From Cristatella mucedo (Eukaryota > Bryozoa > Phylactolaemata > Cristatellidae), in assembly GCA_009760855.2 (NCBI GenBank), contig WPIO01000375.1, forward strand, positions 1-64,000: a stretch of 64,000 bases of DNA. Direction: 5' to 3'. The notes below the pieces were generated by a model. That model did no database searches and had not been told where the DNA came from. It worked only from the letters and a program-made list of their open reading frames with translations. Below, piece by piece: positions 44,729 through 56,222 of the stretch (position 1 is its first letter; each line of letters opens with the position of its first letter). The position numbers were made by a program, and so were the translations under genes.

Positions 44729-45577
44729 TACAATTTGAAGACATTGACCAAGCTGCTGTCTTCTCGACTGCAGCACACACACACACACACACACGTGCCA
44801 GGGTGAGCCGGCATCTTCAAACAGCAAGTTCTGTCAATGCTGTCGCTGTCACGGCCAAACAAATTACTCAAGTTTGGGGCTGAATAGACAAAAAAGTGTG
44901 TACCACGTCACTCCCTAATTCGAACTGTAGGCGATCAAAAAACCACCACCATTGGCTGGCAAAAGTACTAGGCACATATGGATTACCATATCATCGAACT
45001 AAAGAGCCGGTAGGTAGAATGAGGCAGCACTGCAGCAGCACAAAAGCTGTGGGATACTAAAAAAATAAGGCAGCATGAGAACACATTGCCAGGAATTATC
45101 AAACGACATCATGCATGCAAACAGAAGTGCATATTCACATGCTAACCATAGCACACTGAGCTGGCCAGTGCCTGGCAATGGCAGAAGGACAGAGCACTTC
45201 TAAATGTACAAAAGAACCCCCTATAATGCGACCTAATGCAGAATGCAATCCACTCTGTGCACGGACTTGGGGGGAGAAAGCACTGCAGAATGCCCTTCTA
45301 GTAGTCATCTCAACGTCGTGCTAGGTGCACCGTTTGAGCAAAGTGACAAAAAATAACAGTGGATGAAAGAACCTGTAACAGCCACATGCCAGTGCTGGCA
45401 ACGAAGAAGGTTGCTAAAACAAAAAAAAATTGACCCAAGTATTTGTCATAGCATAGTAGCGACCTGCAGCAAACAAAAAACGTTTGCAAATGTGCTAGCA
45501 CACAGAACAACACCGACTGAATGTCGCACGCAAGACAGTGTGTGAGCTCATAAACATTTTGGCCAGGAGCTACTTAC

Positions 45578-45676
45578 ATTTTCACCGCATCTGGTATTTT
45601 CAGCTGTGCAACAGGAAGGTGATCCTTTAGCTCGTGCAGATAGTTCACATACGTAATCTTTTGACCAAATTTTGCA
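45578..45676 (-). CDS. ARHGAP1: ARHGAP1 exon: end of CRAL-TRIO domain
   Basis: The acceptor is gctgtgattttag and the donor AAAAT|gtaagt, 99 nt. It encodes AKFGQKITYVNYLHELKDHL and PVAQLKIPDAVK, aligning with the KFGQKI.YVNYL.EL segment that closes the lipid-binding fold. The frame and phase fit both neighbours. Confidence 0.97.
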
Positions 45677-45775
45677 CTAAAATCACAGCAGTTGAGTGAG
45701 ATCACTCATCGGATAGCAGGCATGAACAGACGGTGGCATGAGCCCGAGGAGTTGATGTAGAAAAGGGAGCCGTAC

Positions 45776-45862
45776 CTGATAAGTGGAGAGAACAGCCGCC
45801 ACATTACTTTTATAAACGTGGTCGGATGCACAATATACATTGCTTTCAGGTTCTTCTTGTAC
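45776..45862 (-). CDS. ARHGAP1: ARHGAP1 exon: CRAL-TRIO, IVHPTTF block
   Basis: The acceptor is ctctctag and the donor ATCAG|gtacgg, 87 nt. It encodes YKKNLKAMYIVHPTTFIKVM and WRLFSPLI, matching the YKKN.KALYIVHPT.FIK signature of the family. It ends with two bases of Ser, completed after a 99-bp intron, the shortest in the gene. Confidence 0.97.
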
Positions 45863-46631
45863 CTAGAGAGATGCATAAGCCTGCATTAGCAACGCGATCG
45901 GCAGCAGTTCACAACTTCAGCATTAACTCAAATCCGCCAGCCAGCGACAACTTGAAGCAACTCCCGGCAGGCACTGCCAAGCCCTGAGTTTATGAAGAAC
46001 GAGCAGGTTGGCTATGCTAATAAATATAGCAAATACATAAATCTTCGCACAGGTACAGTCAGCCTGCCAATACTGGAGACTCGAACAGGAGAGTCGTCAC
46101 AGAACAAAGAATATTGTGGTGTCGAGCAAAAGAGACCAAGAAAATTATACGGCACAAAATAAGGAATATTAAAATGCTACTGGTCAACTAACACAGAAAT
46201 AAGCAAGCCTGCTTAGACAACCATAGCTGTCTACTTCAGACCTGTGATATGCTCATGACTTTTGGATGATAATTCTTTACAGCCTGAACTCTCTCCATTA
46301 GGTGCATAAATCTAGCTAAGTGAGAGAATCACGGTGTACATTTTTTTTTACTCATCTGTGATGCACCTAAACGACTACATATATTAAGACCCCGGCTCTC
46401 TGAAGACCCTTGCATAGTAAACGATCAAAAACTTTACAAGAGATTTCCTTTTAGAATTGCATGAGCTTGCACTTTTGCCCGACCTTAAGCAACTCAAAAA
46501 AAGAAGTTCGAGCCAATAAACCACTTGAGCGACCAAGTGACACAGACAGTAAGACCGTGTGCTTTGACAAAGAGCGGCACACTTTGTACCCAGCCACAGG
46601 CCTCAGGTCGATGAGCAACTCGAGTCGTGAA

Positions 46632-46652
46632 AGCAGCAGCAGCAGCGAGACG

Positions 46653-46691
<39 letters not shown>

Positions 46692-47222
46692 TGCGAGACG
46701 GGCAGCAGCAGCAGCAGCTGCGAGACGGGCAGCAGCAGCAGCAGCTGCGAGACGGGCAGCAGCAGCAGCAGCTGCGAGACGGGCAGCAGCAGCAGCAGCA
46801 GCAGCAGCTGCGAGAGACGGGCAGCAGCAGCAGCAGCAGCTGCGAGACGGGCAGCAGCAAGCAGCAGCAGCAGCTGCGAGAGACAGGGCAGCAGCAGCAG
46901 CAGCAGCAGCTGCGAGACGGGCAGCAGCTGCAGCAGCAGCAGCTGCGAGACGGGCAGCAGCTGCTGCGAGACGGGCAGCAGCAGCTGCAGCTGCGAGACG
47001 GGCAGCAGCAGCTGCAGCTGCGAGACGGGCAGCAGCAGCAGCTGCTGCGAGACGGGCAGCAGCAGCAGCTGCTGCGAGACGGGCAGCAGCAGCAGCTGCT
47101 GCGAGACGGGCAGCAGCAGCAGCAGTAGCGAGACGGGCAGCAGCAGCAGCAGTAGCGAGACGGGCAGCAGCAGCAGCAGTAGCGAGACGGGCAGCAGCAG
47201 CAGTAGTGAGACGGGCAGCAGA
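46632..47222. repeat. CAG-type minisatellite (GGGCAGCAG..CTGCGAGAC)
   Basis: About 600 bp of units made of GACGGGCAGCAG, a variable (CAG)n run and CTGCGA or TAGCGA, roughly 25-45 bp each, more than 15 units. Open in at least four frames across both strands (Ser/Cys-Glu-Thr-Gly-Ser, poly-Ala, Leu-Pro-Val-Ser). Lies in an ARHGAP1 intron. The (CAG)n length differs between units while the CTGCGAGACGGG core stays fixed. Confidence 0.95.
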
Positions 47223-47340
47223 AGTGGGACAAGTAGCCGAGGCACAACGGGTAGCCTTGTGCCAGCCACTGGTAGCAGTGAAGCAGCAGCAGTAGTGGCT
47301 GCACTCTGTTAGTGACCCCTAGCCAGCACGACTGACTCAC

Positions 47341-47472
47341 TTCCTGTCCAGTTCACGATAGGCAGCCAGCAGCCACTTGTAGGACGGCTTGTTCTGCTTC
47401 TTCAGACCGTAGTGGAAGTACACGAGTGTGTAGTCACTCTCGACGTACTGGTCTAGAGTGTGCTGGAGGTAC
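47341..47472 (-). CDS. ARHGAP1: ARHGAP1 exon: CRAL-TRIO core
   Basis: The acceptor is tttccccag and the donor AGGAA|gtgagt, 132 nt. The product includes [20 protein letters not shown] then [20 protein letters not shown], the most conserved block of the p50RhoGAP lipid-binding domain. The exon borders the CAG-type minisatellite of the next intron, whose array ends about 115 bp downstream of the donor in gene direction. Confidence 0.97.
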
Positions 47473-47805
47473 CTGGGGAAAGACGACAGCTCAGTGTGAG
47501 GCAAAAGTAAAGAAGCGTGACATGGCAGCACTGGTGACTGAATTGTCAGTGCTTGCATAGGAGGTGCCATTACTTCGACAGGCAGCTACTTCCAGAATCG
47601 TGAGGCAACGCCACGAATGGTCGACAAAGCTAGAGAGAAATGGCCTTGTCAAATAGGCAAGTAGGTCAAAGTTGAAGCTAGCTGAAGCAGGAACGAGGCT
47701 ACGGTTCCCACGTAGCGATAGCCTTGCCGTGACGGCACAGGATGGACATCGGAGCAAACAAGACGGCGAGTCCATTCCTGCTTTTTGCCCTGCTAGGACA
47801 CTCAC

Positions 47806-47893
47806 TTCAACAGCTTCGTGTGGTCGATTTGAGAGTGAACCGGAAGCCGACAGGATGAGAACACCACCACCTTCCGGCCGAACATGTCGTCTC
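47806..47893 (-). CDS. ARHGAP1: ARHGAP1 exon: start of CRAL-TRIO domain
   Basis: The acceptor is cttcggcag and the donor TTGAA|gtgagtg, 88 nt. It encodes DDMFGRKVVVFSSCRLP followed by VHSQIDHTKLL, aligning with the GDDKYGR..IVFSACR.P segment of p50RhoGAP. This is the first strand and helix of the SEC14/CRAL-TRIO (BCH) fold. It ends with two bases of Lys and is completed across a 333-bp intron. Confidence 0.95.
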
Positions 47894-48308
47894 CTGCCGA
47901 AGAGAAGAAAGGCAAACTTTTGGTTCACTGTGATGGAGGGGCGGGGCACAGCACACACACTGAAGTAATCACATGAGATCAGGCAAAGAGAACGACCGAA
48001 CAAGGAATTTCTAGCAAGCAGCACGAAATTGTTGTGAAAATAACCGGGCCTGCACGGCTACTCAGTCGCTGGGAATTCAGCTTGCTAGAAGAAATGCACT
48101 GCATGAAGACGAACGCACAAGCAATGCTGCTTTTCTCTTTAGCAATCCATTGCTGACGGACGATACTGTCCGTGCGAGTGCGCAGTACCGAGTACACGCG
48201 AGTAACACTTGCCCACGGCAGGGCTACTGCAGCAGCAGCTGCAGCAGCCAGACAGGCAGCAGGGCCACGAGAACCTGCCTGCGAAAACAAGGACGCCTGC
48301 CCACGGAC

Positions 48309-48333
48309 ACATGCACACACACACACACACATG

Positions 48334-48365
<32 letters not shown>

Positions 48366-48384
48366 CACACACAGGCACACACGT
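48309..48384. repeat. (CA)n microsatellite
   Basis: CA run with ATG and GC interruptions. Confidence 0.95.
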
Positions 48385-48479
48385 GCACACTCATGCATAA
48401 ATTATAAGAGCCTTGCCAGCACAGCTATGAAGCTATGAGCTATGAAGCTAATATATATATGAAGCTAAGAAGCTATGCT

Positions 48480-50515
48480 TACCTCGATTCTTTGTGCAGA
48501 AGATAGACAAGATCAGGGAATCCATCCCTGCGATGACAACCTCCCCACTAGAGTGCTGTTCCTCGGCTCCTGGCTGCACCTCAGTGTCTGCATTTAAGCA
48601 GGTCACTAGTGATCTAGTCCTAAAGTTCGTATCGCAATCAAAGAAGACAACAAGTCCTCTGGACCCTATTCCCACTGTCCTGCTCCTACGTTGCATTGAT
48701 CTGCTGCTGCCATGCATAACTAACATCATTAATATGTCATTAGCCTCAGGTCATGTCCGAGCACCTTTCAAAAAAGCTGTAGTCAGGCCTCTCCTCAAGA
48801 AAGCAACACTAGATCAAGAGAACTTGAGCAACTACCGCCGAGTCTCCCTTCTACCATTCCTATCAAAGACACTGGAACCGGTCGTGGCAGACCAGCTGAA
48901 CTCATATATCGAAACCTCACACCTTGCTAGTAAGTTCCAGTCTGGCTTTAGAGCTAATCACTAATTCACTTTACAGCAAATGTAAAGCACCTAGAGAGAG
49001 ATTAAGTTCTCTGAGGGCGCTTTATCAAGTGAATTATTATTATTATTATTAATCACTCCACAGAGTCACCATTGCATAGGGTATACAACAACCTACTTAG
49101 GAATGCAGACATGGGTAGAGTGTCTCTGCTTGTTCTGCTTGATCTTTCGGCAGCTTTTGACATCATCGATCACAAAGTTCTTCTAGATCGCCCTCCCATC
49201 TCGCCTGGGCATCACTGGCACTGCTCTGCAGTGGTTCAGGTCCTATCTTAGTGGGAGACTCCAGAGTATTGACGTGAATGGACAAAGATCATCTGAAGTA
49301 CCTCTGAAAAATATGGAGTACCTCAGGGGTCCGTGCTAGGTCCGGTTCTTTTCACGGTTTTATACTCCCTCTTGCTGATGTGATTGCCAAGCACAATCTA
49401 GGCTTTCACTTCTATGCGGATGACACTCAGTTGTACCTTTGCTTTGATCCCTCCCAGCCTTCAAGCACCTCAAATTCTCTAAACTCACTTGCTGCATGCA
49501 TTGATGACATCTGCACATGGATGGCAGCAAATTTTCTAAAACTAAACGATGATAAAAACTAACTTACTAGTTATGGGCAAACCCAGTGTGATTCAGAGAT
49601 TGGAAAGGTTGTCTCTCAAAATTGGCTCAGCCAGCATATCTCCTGTCGAATCAGCTCGAAATCTAGGTGTCATATTCCAAAGCGACCTCTCGTTAGACGA
49701 CCATATCAGCTCCACAGTCAAATCTGCCTATTTTCATCTTCAAAACATTGCTAAAATTCGGGCTTGTTTAGATAAAGATACCACGTCCATGTTGGTCCAT
49801 GCATTCGTGACATCCCGTCTCGACTTCTGCAACTCACTGCTTACTGGCCTACCAGCAAGTGCGATCAGGCGATTGCAGCTGGTGCAAAACTCTGTAGCTA
49901 GGCTTGTCTGTCGTAAGCGTCGCAGTTGCCACATCACTCCACTTCTCGCCGACCTGCACTGGCTGCCAGTCAAGCAACGGATTGACTTCAAGGTTTTGTC
50001 GCTCACTTTCAGGTCCCTTCATTCTATGGCTCCAGCCTATCTCTCCGACATACTCCCACATCACGCCAAGCATCGCACCACCCGCTTTTCGGAATCTAAC
50101 AGTCTACAAATACCTCGTACAAACCTTTAATCCTTTAGAGACTGTGCATTTAGTTCGTATGCTCCCAAAGCCTGGAACTCCCTCCCGACCTGTGTCAGAA
50201 CATCCCCTGACCTGACCACATTTAAAAGGAACTTAAAAACGCACCTATTTAGGACAGCACTTAGTGGGCCCCTGCGATTCGTCCTTGATGTGCTTATGTG
50301 TGCTGACACTGTGCATGCTGCCACCAACCACATTTGCATGCCGACCCTGCGCATATCACCCCTAACCATGTTATTCATTTTGTTTGTTTTTCAAGCATGA
50401 TTTTACTTACCATTCAATTGCATTTCCCTTTGCAGCAAATGCAAAGCGCCTAGAAAGAGATTAGGTTCTCTGAGGGTGCTTTATCAAGTACTTTATTATT
50501 ATTATTATTATTATG
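48480..50515 (+). mobile_element. CR1/L2-group LINE, RT through 3' end
   Basis: The longest LINE copy: 5' RT region (KKAVVRPLLKKATLDQENLS, NYRRVSLLPFLSKTLEPVVA), interrupted at 48963 by a small insert. It resumes with DLSAAFDIIDHKVLLDR, FYADDTQLYLCFDPS, NFLKLNDDK, SISPVESARNLGVIFQSDLS and PLLADLHWLPVKQRIDFKVL, then the 3' UTR and (ATT)n. Frameshifts near 49195, 49305, 49360 and 50125 make it inactive. Lies in the largest ARHGAP1 intron, antisense to the gene. Confidence 0.92.
48963..49049 (+). mobile_element. 87-bp LINE 3'-end insert with target duplication
   Basis: Only the terminal LINE tail (TTACAGCAAATGTAAAGCAC through TTTATCAAGTGAA and ATT repeats), flanked by TAATCACT at 48955-48962 and 49050-49057. 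It splits the RT reading frame of the host LINE after GFRANH. Confidence 0.88.
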
Positions 50516-50714
50516 AAGCATGGCTCTGTGGCCAATTCTCTCTGAGTCTCGTCGGCTTATCGTCCATGCATACGAGCACATCGACCTAGCAGGCACCTTA
50601 AGAGAAGCCACCACTCCAGGCGAAACCACTCGAGCAAAACAAAGCTGCTGACTCGAGATCACGAGGCAGGTGTCAAAGTAACGGTCCTGCAAAAGAGGAA
50701 TGAAATAGAAATGA

Positions 50715-50880
50715 TAATACGAGCTGCTTTTGAAAAAGCCTCTCTTTGCACAGCGACAAAAGAGTCTTAAAGGCTATTGCCACCCTTGGCATCAGCACCT
50801 GCTGCAGGATTCGAACCCACAACCTCGGGACCGAGGTCGTGACCAGAGCAAACCACCTTACCTAGTGAGTCACCAGTCGA
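50715..50880 (-). mobile_element. SINE-B copy
   Basis: Reverse strand: AAAAAGCCTCTCTTTGCACAG, GCTGCAGGATTCGAACCCAC and CCACCTTACCTAGTGAGTCA. Middle part slightly deleted. Confidence 0.8.
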
Positions 50881-52370
50881 CATGCCACCAGGCAGGCAAG
50901 CCTACGACCTCCTCTCGTGTGTGTGTGTGTGTATGCATGTGCAAATCGCCAGCAGCAGCTGCGATCCGGCCAATCCCCTATCGTCACGGGTTCAAGGTCA
51001 GACCAAACCACCGTGAGCCAACTGCAGCATTTAGCTCTCATGTCACTCGACTGAAGGAGGGGAAGAGGCAGGAGTAGAGGCAGGAGCCGAAGGCATGACG
51101 TCGTCCGACCCTGCTGGCCGTCATTCGGACCGAATGGCACGGCATTCTCGCAGAAAGTCACACTGAGCTGCTCACTGGGGCTGAGAGTGAGTGGCACACT
51201 GCTCTGCGTGCTATGTCAGCAGCCAGGAATAGCAGCCAGCGACTAAATACCAGAATGCCGACGACGATGCAGAGCAGCCATGCTGGTTCACCTCGATCTA
51301 CTGGAATAAGTAAAGAATGAAAAATAAAAAAAAATAAAGATCAGGGACAGCCTCTCATCTGTATAACCAATACAGTGTGTCATTTCCTCTTCTCACCACG
51401 ACAGTCAATAGAGAGTATCGACTGTCAATGAAAGACTCCCTCTCCCCACGATTAAGTGCAGAATGGAAAGAGCAGCACAATCCGGAAAAAAAGCCGGCAC
51501 CGTTGAGATTCTAGCCTAGTATGCAGAAAATGCGGAACCGCATGGGTTCCAGATGTCAGCTCATGCACTGCTCCAGATATAATTGCACCACATTGTGCCT
51601 CCTGCATCAGCAACAGTACAAAGCCACAAAGTTGCTAAAGAGTTTACTAGCTTGCTGACTAAAACAAACACACGCTTTCGATCAGAAACCAATGATGACT
51701 CACTCCCACATCTGATGGGACGAAGAAGAGGTAAAAAGCTGTAGCAGGAGCTAAGCCCTACGAATGAGTGGCAAAGAATGGCCAGCAGCAGAAGAGCAGC
51801 TGGTGCTGCGGCTACTGCTAAGCTGGTGCGAGATAGCATTGCTAGCTATATCAAATATCTCAGTTGACAGCTCGGTCAATGCTTTTTTTTGTCTAGACTA
51901 TACCTTACTTGCTTCTATGTCACGATTACCACCGAAAAGAGAATACAAGTTGAAAAAAACCAGGACATTTTTTTTCAAACGTGTCTATAGTTAAAAATTT
52001 GTGTGGATCACTTTAGGCTTGAGTAACCTGCCCCAACCTTTTCTGAGTTTTCCTATATGATTAGCTGCTATATACAGAATTTTTACAAAACCCCCACCAG
52101 AAAATGACGAGAGTCGTGCTGACCGCCCAAACCGAGAGAAAACTAGATACAACGCATGCCAGCAGAAATTGTACGTGTGAAAATAATCACATCTGCTTGA
52201 CTGTCGAAATGACACCATGCCAGGCTGATAGCCAGTCGATTCCCAAAAAAATTAATAACTAGCTAACATCACTTCTTTTCAGTAAATATCTTCAAAGAAA
52301 AAAGAAGTCGGTACATCGAGGAGCATAAGGAAAGTGGGAAGTGAAGCTAAAAGAATCAAGCGCGAATCCA
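50881..52370. other. ARHGAP1 intron, unique sequence
   Basis: No repeat family or exon recognised. A short (GT)n lies at 50918-50933. Confidence 0.5.
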
Positions 52371-52374
52371 CACA

Positions 52375-52472
52375 GATCGTAGCTCAGAGATCATAGCTCA
52401 GAGGTCATAGCTCAGAGATCGTAGCTCAGAGATCGTGGCTCAGAGATCGTGGCTCAGAGATCGTGGCTCAGA
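52375..52472. repeat. 14-bp tandem repeat, seven copies
   Basis: Unit GATCGTGGCTCAGA with A/G and C/T variants. The 5' copies carry TAGCTCAGA and the last three are identical (GATCGTGGCTCAGA), suggesting recent expansion at the right end. Confidence 0.95.
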
Positions 52473-53544
52473 GACTGCCTCGACCCCACCCCCAAACATA
52501 CACATAGCCACCATGCTTGCTACAGAAGTTTTGCCACACTATCTTAGCAAGATCTAGCCGGACCAGCCTGGTTCAGCGTGGCATCAGGCATACTTCGAGG
52601 AGAAAGCTCACATGTATGCCAGCTGACAGTGAAATAACCTTGATGTAACTTTCACCCTTTCAGCATCACTACAGAGCCCATCAAGGTCAAGGTGCAAAGG
52701 CACACAGCTACCAGCTTGATACCGGAATGACCAGATGACCAGTGCACAATTCGGAGGCCAGCAGAGTTAGTGTCAAGTGAGACCAAAAGAGCTCCTAGTC
52801 TGTCACATAAACAGTATTATACCATAGGTCAACCAGATGGCATCTGCTGCCTCTATATTCAGACAACTAATGGCTAACATATCAGACAGCGCTCTCTCCC
52901 TCCCTCCCTCTCTCTCTCTCTCTCTCTCCCTCTCTCACTGAGCATCAACTGTTAGTCCTCATAAAAAACAACCCGCGGAGCACCCTGGAAAAAAATAAAT
53001 CACCTTGTAGGCAATTTACATAAGGCGATCAGGAACGACGTAGCAACAGATAAACTACAGCACACCAGCAGTGGCAGCAGTACACTAAGGGCCATTAAGG
53101 GATCCATAGGCCCATGCAGTGCCTGCTCCTATCAAGAACATAGGCAGTAGCTTTAAGTCACTAGCATTGCTGGGGCAATCGATCAGGCTGTTCGATACCG
53201 AAAAATTATATTTGCAATCTAGTTTTAGATGTGTGTCACAGCAATGGGCATCTCACTTAGCAGTCATGGGATCGTAGATCAGAGCAAACTGCAGGCAATC
53301 TGCAAGTCAGAGCAAATTGGCATAGGGCTGTGGCACTGAAGCATGAAAGAAAGGTCAACAAGTACAACCAGGGACCAGGAGGATATGTCTACTACTCAGA
53401 ATCCACTTAAAAGCAAGGGTACTAGCAAGCATAGCAACGGTGGATGCTGGAGGGGAGAGGTGAGGTTAGTGCAACAAGAGAGAAATACAAAGAGCTAAGA
53501 AGTGCAGCCTATGAAAAGCCTGTAAGGATGGATCTTGTAAAAAA

Positions 53545-53616
53545 TACAAAGTGCATGTGTATAGTGCCGCAATGGAACTTAATCTCTATTCAGGCACTTC
53601 AGATATGCCGTTATAA
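53545..53616 (-). mobile_element. SINE-A tail, interrupted copy
   Basis: Tail AGTGCCGCAATGGAACTTAA to CACTTCAGATATGCCG, cut off by the (ATT)-like tail of the next SINE-A. Confidence 0.65.
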
Positions 53617-53765
53617 TAATAATAATAATTCATTTGTATAGCGCCCCAAGAGAACTAAATCTCTATCCAGGCGCTTCACATATGCCTCAGGGCTCGAGCC
53701 ATGGGGATCGAGCCCACGACCTCAGTCAGACCTTGGTCGGGGCAAGCCTCTTAACCGTTGTAGAT
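53617..53765 (-). mobile_element. SINE-A copy, nearly complete
   Basis: (AAT)n, then AGCGCCCCAAGAGAACTAAA, a small duplication around GGGCTCGAGCC (repeated 22 bases later as GGATCGAGCCC) and GACCTTGGTCGGGGCAAGCC. Probably inserted in the neighbouring SINE-A. Confidence 0.8.
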
Positions 53766-54404
53766 CCTTGAAGTCAAACCCATAGCTTTTGGCACTGAGT
53801 GCAGGTGTGACTACGTCAATCCCACAGACACACAGGGGATCACTCCTATAACTAGAGCTTCTGATCAGCCTTACAATATCACGGGTAACATGGAGTAAAT
53901 TAAAAAATATGTCAACAAGGACACATGACAGAGACGGTCAGAAAATGCCCATGATTGTGGACACATACATACCGAACATCTACCGGATATCTCAACCTTT
54001 TGAATAAATGAAATTGTGATGCTGGAAAGCTACGAAAAATCACCAGCAACCTGGCAGGAAAGAATGTGATAGCCGGCAAGCAGGAAAACAGACAAGACAA
54101 GACAGCTAACCCAAACCGTATCTGGCACCTAACAATGAAGGTTAAAGCTGCACTATACTGAGCCAACTGCTTCATTAGCCATGATCACAACTAATTAAAG
54201 TCGATTGCATGCTGCTACTATGTCTAGCCAGTCTGATACCCGAACAACTTCCACGCTCATATTGACGACATTCCAGAACCGGGCTTCCTTTAAAGTGGCA
54301 GCCATGTTGTCATGTTTAGTGAATAAGCGATATTGGACTTTCATCCTCAAGTCAATGTCCTATTGAAAGCTGCACCCTAACGACCGACTGATTTGCCAAT
54401 TTAA

Positions 54405-54542
54405 AATAAAAATTATTCATTTATGTAGTGGCCTCAGAGAACTTAATCTCTATCCAGGAGTTTTAAATATGCCACAGGGCTTCAGCCCGTGACCTTGGTC
54501 ACTTAAGGCAAGCTCCTGATCCCTGGGCTAAACCAATCCGGT
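54405..54542 (-). mobile_element. SINE-A copy
   Basis: Reverse strand: TAGTGGCCTCAGAGAACTTA, ATATGCCACAGGGCTTCAGC and GATCCCTGGGCTAAACCAAT. Confidence 0.75.
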
Positions 54543-55059
54543 TATTAGTCTAGCACAAAGCTACTGCTAAGTTACAGCACATGAATGTCTGCCAAAAAAG
54601 CACTTATCACCAGATGAATAGCTGTGGCTGGGTTTACAAGGGATTTCTCTTCCTTTTTAATGCAGATTTCTACTGCCACATCACCTTGAACCCGTGGGTA
54701 GGACATGACTGGGTGAGACCGATTGGGGCCCACTCTGCACAAAATACAACATGCTGGTATAGTTTCCACCAAGTCAGCATAGAGTATATTCAGATACACA
54801 ACTGTTTAAAAAAAAGATCTAACCCAATTTCAACAACAGCCACCATTGGTAAGAGCTGTTTCGAGTGACCTTTCCCACAGCTGAGGCCCACACGGACCAG
54901 GGGCAAAAGGCACCTCTCGACAGTACCACGCCGGATTCACACAGCTGCACTACTTCACAAAAGACAATGCTAATTATGAATGCAACCAGCCGTAAGCTAG
55001 ACATCACGCCAGCTGCTTTTCTGACTGAAATTGCTTAGCTATATCTCGTATGAACATCA

Positions 55060-55440
55060 AAACGATTGGAGACCACACCTTTAGTTGGTATCCTCCCAAA
55101 GCATGGAACTCACTTCTAACTATATCACGATATCCTCTGACTTGATATTTAAAACGAAGCTTAAAACGCAACAGTTTATCACAGCATTTTTTAGTGGGTC
55201 ACGGTGAGTCGCCCCTTGTATAGTTATGCATGCCGACACTATCCAAGCTACCACTAACCACATTTTGCATGCTGACATTGTCCAGGTCACCTGTAACCAT
55301 GTTATGCTCGTTGATGTTGTGCATTGTACTGTTAATCATTGGGCCATGCTTCATTTACAGCCTTTGGGAAGTGCCCAGAAAGAGATTAACTTCTATGAAG
55401 GTGCAACACAAACTTATTAATACTATTATCATTATTATTA
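55060..55440 (+). mobile_element. LINE 3' fragment
   Basis: GAGACCACACCTTTAGTTGG, AAGCTTAAAACGCAACAGTT, ATGCTGACATTGTCC repeats and the tail AAGTGCCCAGAAAGAGATTA with ATT repeats. Confidence 0.75.
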
Positions 55441-55589
55441 CGTGAGTGTCTCTCCAGACAGTCATGAATCAGAGAATCGGTTCAGAATCAGCCGAATGGG
55501 CTAGCGAAGCCTGCAAAATCAATGAATCAGATGCAGAAACTGGCCAATCGCAGTGCAAATTGCAAGGACTAATGGAAAGTAACTAGGTC

Positions 55590-55742
55590 AAGGCTGATTT
55601 AACAGCCTCATTTATATATTGGCAGAAGAGCCTTATCGGCTATCAAAACCTCTTGCAGTGGGTGATACAACATTTCTTTGGGAACGACTCAAACCCACGG
55701 ACCTGGGTCACGAAGTGGAATCGCCATGCTCCTAGACTAATC
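55590..55742 (-). mobile_element. SINE-B copy, diverged
   Basis: TTTAACAGCCTCATTTATAT, AGAAGAGCCTTATCGGCTAT and CGACTCAAACCCACGGACCT on the reverse strand. Confidence 0.7.
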
Positions 55743-55939
55743 AAACGACTTGCATTATAGCTAAACAATATACTGGCTTATGTTTCAGCACATGACAAGA
55801 GTTTAAAACAAATAAGAAATGTGCTCTTACGGGTGCAACGAGAATTTCATTTTTTTTTATTTGCATTATCATTATCGACAAGTCGTGTAACATGGAGGGA
55901 AAGTGCTTGTCGGTGGATCAAAGCAGTTGTCATTGAGGA

Positions 55940-56050
55940 TGCTACTACTAACAACCATTCGATCATGCTTCCTTTGCAGCATCATCAATGGAGAGTGCCT
56001 GGAAAGCGATTGGGTTCCCTGAGGGCCCTATAACAAATGATTTAATTTTA
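55940..56050 (+). mobile_element. LINE 3' tail fragment
   Basis: CATGCTTCCTTTGCAGCATC, AGTGCCTGGAAAGCGATTGG and CCTGAGGGCCCTATAACAAA. Confidence 0.55.
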
Positions 56051-56134
56051 TGAATATAAAGATGCAGAAGCACCATAGATAAACAAACGTTAGGAGGCAG
56101 GGCTGGAAACCACTCGGCTAAAAAAGAAACACTT

Positions 56135-56222
56135 GCTGGTTTAACAGCCTGTTTTTGCAGGGCTACAAAAGAGCCTTTACAGCTAACTAACTGCCTTACC
56201 TAATGTGCCATCGCGGCTCAGG
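56135..56222 (-). mobile_element. SINE-B, internally deleted
   Basis: GGTTTAACAGCCTGTTTTTG, AGAGCCTTTACAGCTA, then directly CTGCCTTACCTAATGTGCCA: the B-box region is missing. Confidence 0.75.

Noticed and set aside
46451-47312. Long ORFs of 222-283 codons on both strands
   Set aside because: They are the CAG-type minisatellite read in different frames; low-complexity Ser, Ala or Leu runs, inside an ARHGAP1 intron.
49320-50130. LINE ORFs as host genes
   Set aside because: They carry YADD reverse transcriptase motifs, frameshifts and the repeat family 3' tail, and recur at several loci.
50450-50692. ORF on - starting QDRYFDTCLVISSQQL after a CAG
   Set aside because: No matching family and no compatible donor; the ARHGAP1 exons at 58066 and 47893 join in phase without it. 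The ORF's end is LINE tail.
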